A stretch of DNA of 64,000 bases, from assembly GCA_940671915.1 (NCBI GenBank), contig CALNVZ010002100.1, positions 7,575,171 through 7,639,170 on the forward strand. Reading direction: 5' to 3'. Of this stretch, positions 34,334 to 45,566 are shown one piece after another. Positions within the stretch are counted from its first letter, which is position 1. Every line of letters starts with the position of its first letter. This DNA comes from Paracentrotus lividus (lineage: Eukaryota; Echinodermata; Echinoidea; Camarodonta; Echinidae). The notes under the pieces were generated by a model. It saw nothing but the letters and a program-made list of their open reading frames with translations. It was not told the DNA's origin and searched no databases. The translations under genes were made by a program, and so were the position numbers.

Positions 34334-35446
34334 ATGGAGGAACTTTGTGAGATCATTGCCAGGGAGTGTAGGTGTCCATCTTGTCAGAAGGAACTCAAGA
34401 CGCCAAAGGTATTGTCATGTTCTCATACCTTGTGCCTTAATTGCATAATGCAACTTGGATCGGAAAATTTCTCCAAGGTTACATGTCCTATGTGCAAAGC
34501 GAATACTTTATTTCAATCTGAAGGTGCCTCGAGCTTGCCAACAAATACTGTAATGGTGTCTTTATTGTGCGCTGTCCATGCTTTCAAAGTAGCACATGGT
34601 CTCGAAGACAAAGTGGAATCTTGGAAGTTTAAGTTGAAAGTGATAGACCTTCCGTCGAGGGATTGTGCAAATGGAATGGCAGCCACACGAGATAACAGAA
34701 TAGGGCTTGTTGATCGTTTCGGAGGTATTCATTTGTATTCCCCTAGTGGATCAAATGAAACAATCCTACCTGGTGTTGAAAAGATACAGGATGTGGTATT
34801 CTTCAAGAATGGACGGTTTTTGGTTCTTTTTAATGACAACTCCATGCGCCTTTACAATTCAAGTAGTCAAAGTCTTAGTGTTAGATTCGAGCCGATGAGC
34901 ATTGAAGATGGCAGTTGTAGCATAGTAACCAGTGACAATAAGGACAATGTTTTTGTGGGGTACAATGACATGACCAAGAGCTGTATCCAAGTATTCGCTC
35001 AAGAAGGAGGGAAACCTACGCGAGAAATACCTTGTATTGGATTTAAGGCAAAGAAGCTGATTGTGGTGGCTTCAGGAGATTTGCTGTTAGCCGACATTCG
35101 TTTTAAAGACGGAGAAGTTCGGTCGTCAAGAGTTCTTCTGATTGATGAAAAGGGAAGAGAAAAGTGGTCACTCGAAAGAGAAGGCGTCTTAGTTCAGGTG
35201 GCCAATGGTCATGATGGCACAGTCTTGATAAGTTGGTTAAGGTCAGAAAAGGCGAACAAGACAGGATTTATCACGATCGAACAGTATTCAAAGAACATGA
35301 AATACATGAAAACTCTCATTTCAGATTGCAATGTCATAACATCCATCTGTCCTTCTTATCATCTACAGCAGTTCTTATCTGGAGAGCTCGTATTCTGCAC
35401 AGCAGATAAGTTGTATATTTTTACACAATTACTGCCTGACGCATAA
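34334..35446 (+). CDS. RING-finger protein with propeller-like C terminus (TRIM-like)
   Basis: A single 370-codon exon. Residues ~13-60 form a C3HC4 RING: CRCPSCQKELKTPKVLSCSH, then LCLNC and CPMC, so an E3 ubiquitin ligase role is expected. The B-box and coiled coil of TRIM proteins are absent; a short linker leads directly into ~260 residues of repeated beta-strand blades with G(N/D)-type turns (for example DNRIGLVDRFGGIHLYSPSG, NDNSMRLYNSS), similar to the NHL/WD-like propeller of TRIM56-type invertebrate proteins. No signal peptide. The ATG at 34334 is chosen because it precedes the RING directly and has a purine (A) at -3. Cytosolic location and immune or differentiation roles known for relatives are inference. 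Confidence 0.88.
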   Translation: MEELCEIIARECRCPSCQKELKTPKVLSCSHTLCLNCIMQLGSENFSKVTCPMCKANTLFQSEGASSLPTNTVMVSLLCAVHAFKVAHGLEDKVESWKFKLKVIDLPSRDCANGMAATRDNRIGLVDRFGGIHLYSPSGSNETILPGVEKIQDVVFFKNGRFLVLFNDNSMRLYNSSSQSLSVRFEPMSIEDGSCSIVTSDNKDNVFVGYNDMTKSCIQVFAQEGGKPTREIPCIGFKAKKLIVVASGDLLLADIRFKDGEVRSSRVLLIDEKGREKWSLEREGVLVQVANGHDGTVLISWLRSEKANKTGFITIEQYSKNMKYMKTLISDCNVITSICPSYHLQQFLSGELVFCTADKLYIFTQLLPDA

Positions 35447-36353
35447 TCAGAGTTCAAAATTTTGATAAATGATCAAGAGCATAATACAGCAATTTTCAAA
35501 ATTGGCCTAGCAAACATTTAAAATTGGCCTAGCTAACATTTAAAATTTTGATACTGACAAACATTTTCCATGTGTATTTTGCTTGATTGCCTGATGAAAA
35601 TGACATTAAATTTATTTCCATAAAACAAATAGAAATATATATTTACAAGGTTTAATGAGTATACGATAATATATACCTGTTTTGATATTGAAGGTAAAAC
35701 CAAAGAAATACAATATTATAGCCATCGTTTACAAACATAACAGGACAAATATCCCCTCCCTATTGCAATGTCTTGCTGGTGTAGTATACCACAGAGTGTT
35801 CACATATTAAATGAAATATAATGAGAATAATATAATAATGGGCCAGAGAGAGACATGCTTTGGCAAAGTATTATGCGCTATATAAGAATGTATTTATATA
35901 AGAATGTATTTATAGTATACATTTTTAGAATGTGACGATATCAAATGTGAAAAAAGGAACAAAGAAAATGTTTTTATCATATATTTCTTGTCAATTTCAC
36001 TCTTTGTTCAAATCGATATCATAAAGTATGTAATGACGAGGAAACTGCTCTGAAACTGACTGAAATCAAATGTTACACTGCGCGCTTGAACCAGTGACCA
36101 CAGGAACAAACTTATCTGCGGGTATCGACAGATAAATGCAGCTCAATATGAATTATTAACATTCTAATAAGCTACATCAAGAGAAATTTATTCATAATAA
36201 AAACATCGTGCAAGTCTTTCTTCCCGTCGAGACAAATATAAAAAGTATAAAAGTATATTTATAAAAAAAAATAAATAAAAAATACCGTGTGTGCATGGGG
36301 TGTAATACCCCCTAGTGTGTGCGTCTTTATATGATTTATTGTGTATGATATGC

Positions 36354-36384
<31 letters not shown>
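35447..36384. other. 3' flank of the RING gene with repeat debris
   Basis: An ATTAAA at 35605-35610 could serve as poly(A) signal. A 22-bp unit 'aattggcctagcaaacattt' occurs twice at 35495-35548. SINE-tail-like 'gcgctatataagaatgt' lies near 35875. A (TA)n run at 36359-36384 precedes the next element. Confidence 0.45.
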
Positions 36385-37370
36385 CAGTGGTGGCCAAAAT
36401 TATTAGAACACCTGAACCTACACAAAGTCTATGGGATTATCAATGAGCTAGTTCATTTGCCGAAATCAGATTAAAGATATCTTTTGTGTGCCATGAGCTT
36501 TCATGACTTTTTAGCATAGGGTCTTACGTATATGTTGATACCAAATTTATATAGTTTCGACCATCTGGTAATGCGCAGCATTAAAAATGCGCTTTTGGTT
36601 TCCCCATAGACTTGTGTATCAAACATGTAGTCCAAATGCAAAAAAGTAAAATGCCAATTACATATACCGATTGCTCAAAAAGTATTTGAGGTAGAAGTAT
36701 GAAACTTAGCAGGCTTATTTATTTCAATATGCCTCAAATACAGTCTAAGTTTCAGCAGATTTGGCCAAATTGGGAGGGTGGATTCGCCCCCACCCTTGGT
36801 GGTTAGATGACCAAAATAACCATGCCCATTGAAGATTAAGACTTTTTTTTTTTTTATTTAATGAAGACACTCCTTGTAAATGTATATGTTTTAAAAGGAA
36901 ATTTCATGAGCAATTCAAATATGTTAAAATATTAAGGGTTATTGGAACAATGGACTTACGGGGCACTGACTTAAAAATTTGGGGCCCTTCAAAAATAATT
37001 TAAAAATCCCCACATAAGATGTGACTACTTCACCTTGTGTTGGTATGAATGCCGTTTTTGACATCCTCGGGAAATTTCCTTTCAGAATATATATATACTT
37101 TTGTAGGGAGAGGCTTGAAACGTTTAACGATATGATACTTTGAATCTGAAATGGACAAGATTTTTAAATTTTTCAATTGGTGGTGTAACATAAAAAAAGG
37201 GCGACTTGGGGAGAGTTCCCAACGCATGGCTTTGTTATTTAGTTTTTAAAGCATAATGATGATATATTCGGAGACATCCCAACCATTTTATAAGTATTTA
37301 AATGGTCAACTTAATGAAAATTATTAAAATCATTGAAATATGCGTGGTGTTCTAATAATTTTGGTCACCA

Positions 37371-37373
<3 letters not shown>
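36385..37373. mobile_element. Non-autonomous Tc1/mariner-like element
   Basis: The left end CAGTGGTGGCCAAAATTATT and inverted right end CAGTGGTGACCAAAATTATT continue to 'agaacacc'. It sits inside a (TA)n microsatellite, consistent with TA targeting. The ends resemble those of Tc1-like transposons. The 990-bp interior has no transposase that I can read. Confidence 0.85.
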
Positions 37374-37418
<45 letters not shown>

Positions 37419-37480
37419 ATATATATAAAAAAATATTAAAAAAAACTTCTTCCAAAGATAATAACATACATTTATATCCA

Positions 37481-37733
37481 ATGCGGCGGTCACAACTCGT
37501 CATAGGCTACGGGGCACGTGCCATCAACGTAGCCTGCTTTGCATGCACAATGCATGTACAGGTCGTTGGTCAATTTCTGCGATTCCTGCGTTTCTGTAGA
37601 AAGGGTATTGGAAAAACGTCCTGCACGTCGTACATGCAACGTGCCTGCGAGGTACCTGCTCTGCACGATTTTTCTACGAAATCCATCGTAGGGAGTTGCA
37701 CGTCGAAGGTACGGCGAGTTGTGACCGCCGCAT
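37481..37733. mobile_element. G+C-rich foldback element, copy 1
   Basis: It starts ATGCGGCGGTCACAACTCGT and ends with the complement ACGGCGAGTTGTGACCGCCGCAT. The interior is also largely self-complementary ('taggctacggggcacgtgcc'). A frame is open in all copies, but the palindromic DNA forces this, so no gene is called. Confidence 0.8.
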
Positions 37734-38600
37734 AACAGACACGTTATCCAAAATGCAGGGGCCGCGTAGCGTTTTTGAAAGCGGAGGGGCTGAACAGGCT
37801 GAAAATCACAAAGCTATGGTCATTTTCGCGGTTTTTTTTCACTCGTTTGCTGCAAAAAGTAAAGGGGCTGCCTCCCCCTAGCCCACGCGGCTCCGCGGCC
37901 CCTGAAATGTAGTCATTGTATCTATATTTCTGTACGAATATTATTTTATTATCATAACAAATAGCGTTTGTAATGATTTGCTGCCAAAGTCATACGATCT
38001 ATCTGCAAAAATTGAGGCTAATTGTGATAGATGCACATCGTCCTAAATAAGGCTGGAGAAATCATATAGGCCTAATAAAAGAAAATATTTTGTGGGGAAA
38101 GGAAATTTGTTTTTACAAAGTTTTAACTGTACAAAGAATATTAAAATTCATACTTTTCAAGATTTGTCTTAAAAAATAAAACAAAAAAGTATCCTAATGC
38201 GAAATGATGTTTCTTGGGTGTAAATTTAGACACAAAATTTCTTATGGTATGATTGTGTTTTTCTTTATGTCTTGCAGTGGAATTAAGGAGTATAACGATA
38301 ACATTTCATATAAATATAAAACGTAACCATTTTTTCTTTTTAATCATATAGATGGTGTCTGATTTTTATATTAGATATACACTGTTCGTCATGAAGGTGG
38401 AATAATTTTTGGGGGGCTCCGGCGATATCTTGCTCCGGCTTTAATTTACTGAATGTGTTTGTCACCGCTTCTTACTTTCCGGGACCCTGGCTGTATCTTG
38501 AATGTTCCCTCAACCCTTCCCGTTGATTTTTCTTCCAAAAAACTTTGTTAACCCCTCAGATGGCCATTTTTTTTTCTTGTTTCGGGGCTCCTTTTTGTTT
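37734..38600. other. Spacer between two foldback copies
   Basis: A short G+C-rich piece (37740-37910, 'aggggctgcctccccctagcc') resembles the flank of other repeats; the rest is A+T-rich with no gene. Confidence 0.4.
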
Positions 38601-38853
38601 ATGCGGCGGTCACAACTCGTCGTAGGCTACGGGGCACGTGCCATCGACGTAGCCTGCGTTGCATGTGCAATGCACGCACAGGTCCTAATTCAACTTCTGC
38701 GATTCCTGCAATTCTATAGTAATGGTATTGTAAAAACTTTCTGCACGTCGTACATGCATTGTACCTGCGAGGTACCTCCGCTGCACGAATTTTCTACGAA
38801 ATCCATCGTAGGGAGTTGCACGTCGAAGGTACGGCGAGTTGTGACCGCCGCAT
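38601..38853. mobile_element. G+C-rich foldback element, copy 2
   Basis: Same termini and nearly the same length (253 bp) as the copy at 37481-37733, around 85-90% identical by eye. Confidence 0.8.
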
Positions 38854-38986
38854 TAGGGGATTGGAAAAACTTCCTGCATGTCGTGCATGCAACGTGCCTG
38901 CGAGGTACCTGCGCTGCACGAATTTTCTACGAAAACCATCGTAGGGAGTTGCACGTCGAAGGTACGGCGAGTTGTGACCGCCGCAT
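38854..38986. repeat. Tandem half-copy of the foldback element
   Basis: It begins at 'taggggattgg' directly after copy 2 and repeats only the right half, ending again in GTGACCGCCGCAT. The array is thus full unit plus half unit, with a frame-preserving junction. Confidence 0.75.
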
Positions 38987-39418
38987 TACGCGACCCACCA
39001 AAGCCCCCCTTTTAGCAAACAATATCACTTTTTATTCACGGTTGAATGAACCCATCAAACAACCAAAAATAGGCCATTTTAGAATTATGAACAGGTATTG
39101 CAGTAATTTTATGCACTAAAAAAAAAATCATCTCAATTACATTTTTTGGCTATGTTTATAATCTTTGGGCATTTATTTATGCATTCATGCTTCAGTGAGC
39201 CCGTGAGACTGGAAACCCCCTTTTTTCATGTAAACGCTAAAATTAAAATTCTTAATTTGAATGAATATAATAATTCTTTTGGGGGAGTACGCCTACCTCT
39301 GATTTTGATTACAGATGTCCTTGAAGCTCTGCTGCAGGAACTTTTCTGTTTTTTAAGGAGAAATTTTCTAACAGTGTATAACATAAATTCCCTGTTCATG
39401 ATTACAGGCATTCAACAA

Positions 39419-39468
<50 letters not shown>

Positions 39469-41195
39469 AACAGCCACCCACACACACACCCACCCACACC
39501 AACACAACGAAATGGGAATTCAATCAATATGTCATTTTCACATTAGCAACGTGTCTCTATGTAATGACAGGTTCTTATTCGTTGTCTTATATTGATTATA
39601 AGCTGTGATTTCCACACGCAATATTTAATTCTCCATCGTAAGTGATGGACAGATGCATTAATAGAACACTGTTTGTTGTAAGTACATAAAACACATTATA
39701 GCTAAAATGTGGGTGTGTGTGTGTAAACCCTATTTTACTCAATCAAAAAGCGAAGGACGTTCTTCTTCTTCTTTTTCTTCTTTTTCTTTTTCTTCTTCTT
39801 CTTCTTCAGTACAGGCCACCGTCTGGTGTATTGGTGTTGTCTAAATTTATAACTTGAAGCAGAGAGGGGGATGGGGGAATTGATAAGAACATTATGTATA
39901 ATAGTAATTATATAATATTGTCTGTAGTCTTGTGAGATTATGGTCTGCTTGTTTTTCTTTTTTTTTCTGTCTCCATCCAGTGGAGAAATTTCAATGTTTT
40001 GTTTTGTTTTTGTTTGTTTATTTTTTTTTATATTGACGAATAAATGAATCTGAATCTGAATCTGAATCTGTTTGGTGATTCTTGCGTGCAGTGCATACTC
40101 ATGTATTATGGGAGATTTTGCTAGCTGTTACGTTAACTTGTTGAGAGAAAAAGAGAGAGAGAGAGAGAGAGATAATGGGAGAGGGGATGAGGATGTGTGT
40201 GATTAGCTCAGGAGGGGCGCGGGGGCGTTTGAAAGAATGAGGACCACTTTAGATAGAACACAATAATAATTCATGATACGCTAAAAATATTCAACGAAAA
40301 TATGAGATATAATTAATACAAGCTACGAATGCATTAAAGGGAAGAGAATGATAGAGTTGAACAAAACAGAAAATATCTGTACTTTGAAACACAAACTAGA
40401 AAACATGAAGATAAAGCAACGATGCCCTTCTTTTTATTTTGGAATAAAGTTTCGGTCCCGCCTCTTCGATGCTCTTGGCAAATAGCAAAGAAAACCATCT
40501 AGATCTATAGAACAATGGGCATAAGATGGTTTGACTTTCTCTCGATGTTTGCTGTGATATTTGCGGAAAGGTTTTATTTTTCAGTTTCACTCCATTCTCT
40601 TCTTTTCATCGTCGTTTTCTATTCATTACCCCCTTACAAGAGCTCCACAAACAAATCGGGTATCATTAGACATAGGTGGATTCACTCCTAGGAGGACACA
40701 GTGTTGTCTTGTATGCGCAGCTCCCATCGATACAAGGAAAATAAAATCATTGAAGAGGATAATTTAATCATCACTCTATTATTTTTATAACATTCTGTGC
40801 AATACCAACATAGAGGATTCGATGGCATGTTAGTATGAAAGCATCTAAACTACGTTTTCATGATTAGTGTACTTCAAACTGACCAGTGAGTTCCTCGCTT
40901 CTTATGTGATTTTACAAATCTTTGGACTTGAGCAGCAAGATTCGGTTAATAGAACATCGACACCATTGAAGAAAGATATTCTGCACCGTTAAGAAATTTT
41001 AGGATTTGACAGATTATCATTTTTCTAATCAGAAATAGACAAGGTTATTATTTCATTCCAGCTAAGTTAATGATAACACAGATTCATGACAAACGTCAAC
41101 TAAGAAATCTGGAATTGATGGACTTAACGCAGTGTTTTCACCTGTTGGTCGAGTAAACTTCATTTTTTCATTGATTAGCGGGTATAACCCCTACC
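38987..41195. other. Interval before the Tctex1-type gene
   Basis: It contains a (CA)n run (39423-39506), a pyrimidine run of TTC units (39758-39806), (TGAATC)n at 40045-40070 and (GA)n at 40147-40173. No exon seen, although leader exons for the next gene are possible ('ttgattag' at 41171-41178 is acceptor-like). Confidence 0.45.
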
Positions 41196-41642
41196 ATGTC
41201 GGAACAAGCTAAACTTCCACCACCTGCTCCTGGAAGTGAAGATGCCTTCCTGACAGAACCAGCATCGGTATCCCGCCCATCGACTGCCTTTGAACCATCG
41301 TATCGTATGGAACCAGCAAGAAAGTTCAGAACTCTCAACATCGAGCAAACCACCGAGAGCATCCTGGATAAGTGTTTAGCCGAAGAACACTATGACCCAA
41401 AGCAGTGTCGTATTCTTTCTCGTGATATAGCAGCCGCCATCATGGAAGAACTCAAGAAGATGACGTATCCTCGATATAAGTTTGTCGTAGTTGTTAACAT
41501 CGGAAGTAAGAAAGAGAAACCAGGAGTGCAGCTTGGAAGTCGATGTATTTGGAATGACAGCACTGATTCTATGACCACTGTGCATTACAGTAACGGATCC
41601 CTATTTGCTGTCGTCATGGTTTATGGGCTGTATCAAGAATAA
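41196..41642 (+). CDS. DYNLT5-like: Tctex1-domain dynein light chain, DYNLT5/TCTEX1D1-like
   Basis: A 148-residue protein in one exon. Residues 1-38 are Pro/Ser-rich and disordered; residues ~39-148 are a Tctex1 domain: YRMEPARKFRTLNIEQTTES, then the two-helix part (ILSRDIAAAIMEELKK), YKFVVVVNIGSKKEKPGVQL, SRCIWNDSTDS and the last strand SLFAVVMVYGLYQE. The closest pattern I know is vertebrate TCTEX1D1 (DYNLT5) with the same 'IGSRCLWD...SLFA...YA' layout. Such proteins are accessory light chains of cytoplasmic or ciliary dynein. No introns within the coding part, so a retrocopy is possible, but the frame is intact and poly(A) signals follow at 41781 and 41795. Confidence 0.9.
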   Translation: MSEQAKLPPPAPGSEDAFLTEPASVSRPSTAFEPSYRMEPARKFRTLNIEQTTESILDKCLAEEHYDPKQCRILSRDIAAAIMEELKKMTYPRYKFVVVVNIGSKKEKPGVQLGSRCIWNDSTDSMTTVHYSNGSLFAVVMVYGLYQE

Positions 41643-41780
41643 TCTTCTTTTTATTAGGGAATTGCTCTAATGGTGCCCAGCGCATAACTGAACACACTTA
41701 ATGAATAACTCATTAATCAAACAATGCAATGGAAAACATTCTTTTTTCGGATAGATGATATCATTCATAATCATATAGCA

Positions 41781-41800
41781 AATAAATGTAATTTAATAAA
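41781..41800 (+). terminator. Poly(A) signals of the Tctex1-type gene
   Basis: Two AATAAA hexamers (41781-41786 and 41795-41800) lie about 140 bases after the stop codon. Confidence 0.6.
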
Positions 41801-42407
41801 ATATACCAATCTCTTTCACATTTTATGCGAAAGGAAATGAGATGAGGGCTGTCCAAAACTCATCTTAAAAATCGAACCTAGTATATCGACATAGATTTGT
41901 ATAGTGTACAGTGCGTCCCAATACCAACCATACACTTTTGAAATGGCTATGGATCATGGTTGTATTGAAATCTCATATCCTCAAAACTATCATTATAAAA
42001 GCGTGAATAGGATAACATAGAACTATACCTTAGTGTGACTATGGCATCAAGAAAATAGTCGCAGTCACTTCGGGAATTATAGATCCAACCTCCCCCTCTG
42101 CAAATGTGGGGGATGTTTTCTAATGTTTTTATGTTGTGCACATTTTGCTGTGATTTCATTGTGTGTTATACAGGATGTATCAAATAAACCGTTACGAGTG
42201 GGAAAAATGAAGAATAATCACGATCTACCGTAGTATAGTATTTTATATTTTTATAAAGCAGGAAAATCAGGCTTTTCGGCATTTTCCCCATCTCATAATA
42301 GATCTTGAGATAATATGACATGTTTTCTACAATCAAGAAAAATATAACTTGCGCATGCATTAATTTTCTATGGCTAGTTTGTAGGTTTCTCCCATAAAGG
42401 TGAACGG
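41801..42407. other. Spacer with solitary transposon end
   Basis: At about 41907 'acagtgcgtccca' followed by 'catacacttttgaaat' matches the left end of the mariner-like element at 58776 without a matching right end. Otherwise no gene seen. Confidence 0.5.
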
Positions 42408-42710
42408 AGAGTTGTATCTCACTTCGCGGAAACTACTTTTAAACAACTTTGAGACGGATTTTTTTAGACTACTTTGAAACGGTTTTGAAACTACTTGGAG
42501 ACGGTTTTGAAATTCGTTGCGCAGACGTCTCCAAGACGTTTCATGAGCCGCGGAAACTACTTTGAGACGGTTCTTTGAAACTGAGACAGATTTTGAAAAT
42601 TTTCGCGTAGACGTCTCGGAGACGTCTCCGCCACGGAATAAAATATCGGAGACGTCTCTAATACTTTTTGTCCGTCGCGGAGACGTTTCCGCGAAGTGAG
42701 ATACCACCCT
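42408..42710. mobile_element. GAGACG-family MITE, copy 4
   Basis: The left 'gttgtatctcacttcgcgg' and right 'gcgaagtgagataccaccct' are inverted partners; interior blocks 'gagacgtctc' and 'ctttgagacggttctttgaa' match the copies at 17219 and 12740. Confidence 0.8.
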
Positions 42711-43680
42711 CAGCGCCCGGAACAAAGGATTTGTGTAATATTGATTCTCGTCTCATCGAACAAAATTTAGCAACTTTCGTCCTACGTTAGCAAATTATAC
42801 AAAATAAAGTGTATAAGCAAGAGAAATCGGTCGGCTTTAAATAATGGCTCATAGACCTGTACACACAAACTTGAGATCTCTTTCCTAAATTATTTTCCCC
42901 TAGTTGTACCATTGTTTTAAGTAAATTCTGTATATTGAATTATTAGTTTGTCGAATTATTGGTTTGTACATTTAATCGAAGTATATAAATAAACATTTTC
43001 AGGTACATTATTCTAAAACTAGAAAAAAAAACTGAAAATATTCATTGTTAAGGCGACTTCGGCTCAAGCCTCGTGCTTATAAAGATAATCGTCTCCTTTC
43101 ACATGATTTATCTTAAGATTATCTATATTATGTATTTTGAAAAGGAAATAAATATTACTTGAAATTGAATTAAACAGCTTTATTGTATCAAATTTACGAA
43201 AGATGTTATTTCATTAATCATTTAATTTATCTATCAATTTATTATATTTTATCTAATCAGACCAATATTGTGATAAGGAAAATTCTGAATTGGAATTACA
43301 TACAATAATAAGTTCCAACAAAAAAATTGTTTTTTGTCTACTAGTATTTTATCTATCGTTTATAATCTATCCATTTGCCATTGGGACGGGGTTTTCAAAT
43401 GAATTCGGAAGAAAATTAAAATAAGTTTTAATTTCAAAGTTGTGAAGATTGTGTTAGTTTTACACCAAAGTGAGTAGTAACGCCTTAAAGCCACATAATG
43501 TCCTCTTTCCAATGATATCTTATTTATTCATACAAGGTCAGTAATGGCTGAATTATTATTCTTTTTGTCCAATGAGACAAAGTGGACTTGAGGCCAAGTT
43601 TCAGACACGGCAAGAATCATGGCATCTTATTAGAAAGTAACTCAACAAAATGGAATAATAGAATTGATAATCGGTTCGGT
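42711..43680. other. A+T-rich spacer, no gene seen
   Basis: No exon, RNA or transposon terminus recognised. Confidence 0.4.
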
Positions 43681-43810
43681 GTAAAAATGGCAGAGGTAAA
43701 AATGGCGGAGGTAAAAATGGCAGAGGTAAAAATGGCAGAGGTAAAAATGGCAGAGGTAAAAATGGCAGAGGTAAATATGGCAGAGGTAGAAATGGCAGAG
43801 GTAAAAAAAA
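43681..43810 (+). repeat. 15-bp minisatellite array, forward (about 8 units)
   Basis: The unit is GTAAAAATGGCAGAG, with few substitutions. Because 15 is a multiple of three, frames stay open on both strands, giving spurious KMAEV-type peptides. Confidence 0.9.
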
Positions 43811-44713
43811 AAAAGTTAGAAAAGGGTAGGGGCGCCAGATGAACCTGAAACAAAGGGGGCGCCGAAAAGAGGAGAAAAAGGGTAGAAAGGGGTAAGAGCG
43901 CCAAATGGACCTAAAACGAAGGGGTCCATAAATTGGTCTTTCAATAATAGGGGCAAAATTGATCTTAAACGTCTACGCCTTCTGGTCTTTATACTTCAAG
44001 CATAATTTTCGTTCGCGCTTGGTGCTCGTCTATTTTTTCTTGTTACCATGATACTTTATTTGGATTGTGACCTCCAAAACATCAATTTACATTGATTTGA
44101 TTTCACATTACTTGATGGACATGATTTATGATGTATGCAATGCAGAGTTTATGACGCAGGGAAGGGTGAGTAATAAATTGTAAACCCCGCAAACGTTAAT
44201 ACTACGCCATAATCACATCAACCCATCATTATTGACAACTTAGGGAACATAATTATACTTCCACTTGCACTAGTAGTTCCTATATTCATAACAAGTAACG
44301 TGTCAGTGCATGTGGGAATGTCATTTCTAACTTGGTGTGCATGGTCATGGATAAATGCAGATGAACAACAAAACATATTAAACGAAAGTAATTCTTCTTT
44401 ACTTTTACATCATAATTATTATAAAGGATAAAATTACCCAAAATATAATTTGTTATAACGTGCACAGTTAAAAGGCAATAATGTAAAATTATTATAACAA
44501 TTGTTCACTTCGGTATAACAACATCTCATAGCGGATGGTTAATAAAAGATAAGGACCCCCTCCAGGCAGTCAAGCATTGATTTTTGAAAATCCCTTCTCA
44601 TTAGTTTTTTTTCTTTCTTAATGTTTTACCCCTTTCCTTAGGGAATTTGCCATAATTATATGCATGTGCTTTGCTATGACAATTGGATTGCGTAAGACAT
44701 TCCATTTTACTTT
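43811..44713. other. Spacer between inverted minisatellite arrays
   Basis: Contains a repeated 'aaaagggtag(a)gggcgcca' motif (43824-43910) just after the array, then unique A+T-rich DNA without a gene. Confidence 0.45.
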
Positions 44714-45033
44714 TGTCATTTTTACCTCCACCATTTTTACCTCTGCCATTATTTTTACCTCTGCGATTATTTTCACCTCTGCCATTTTTACCTCCGCAAT
44801 TTTTACCTCTGCCATTTTTGCCTCTGCCATTTTTGCCTCTGCCATTTTTGCCTCTGCCATTTTTACCTCTGCCATTTTTACCTCTGCCATTTTTACCTCT
44901 GCCATTATTTTTACCTCTGCCATATTTACCTCTGCCATTTTTGCCTCTGCCATTTTTACCTCTGCCATTTTTGCCTCTGCCATTTTTACCTCTGCCTTTT
45001 TTGCCTCTGCCTTTTTTGCCTCTGCCATATTTA
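44714..45033 (-). repeat. 15-bp minisatellite array, inverted (about 21 units)
   Basis: The complement of the unit at 43681, here CCTCTGCCATTTTTA on the plus strand, with variants ATTATTTTTA, TTTTTGCC and CATATTTA. The two arrays can pair as arms of a giant hairpin with a 0.9-kb loop. Confidence 0.9.
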
Positions 45034-45566
45034 CCTGGCACCTGATAATCACATCTTACCATTGTCTTATTAAAGATGTCTCTCTCTCTCTCTCTCTAAA
45101 CATTACATCCAATGCCCCTCAACATGGCCCCCATTCCTTTCCACAAAGAGATTAGCTCGTTTCTCCATCTCACGCACGCCTAGCGGATCATTGGAGCCTG
45201 GTGGCGTAGAGCATCAAACTCATCAATGATTCTTTGTCGGAGAGTTGCAATGTCAGGTGGAGGCATATGTGGAGGATTAATAAACCCTTTGCTCTTGAGA
45301 TGACGCCCCTACCCCCCGGCCCAAAAAAAAAAAAAAAAATCACAAACAAGTCAGATCTGGAGATCACGGTGGCTACTCCACATCGTGATATACACAGGAG
45401 TAATGGGATCATGGGAAGATAGAATATGCTGTAACCATGGTAACTACCCCCCCCCACCAGACAGATATTGTAATGTGTAGATTCTTGGCAGTGGGTAGTT
45501 GTCCTAGAACCAGTATACGTTCTTACTGATTTTAAAAAATATATACACTGCCCTCCAAAAGTTTGG
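45034..45566. other. Spacer with simple repeats
   Basis: A (TC)n run at 45079-45098 and an A17 tract near 45324. At 45545 'acactgccctccaaaagttt' resembles a Tc1 terminus lacking a partner. Confidence 0.45.

Noticed and set aside
36188-37735. Transposase gene inside the Tc1/mariner-like element
   Set aside because: No DDE/D motif or helix-turn-helix could be read in any frame, so it was called non-autonomous.
38502-39119. 205-codon frame with an internal repeat
   Set aside because: It lies over the palindromic foldback copies at 38601-38986 and reads complementary sequence; the DNA repeat explains it.
43582-45155. Open frames with KMAEV, RGKNG and TSAIF repeats
   Set aside because: The 15-bp minisatellite is a multiple of three, so all frames stay open; no start context, flanking exon or domain supports a gene.
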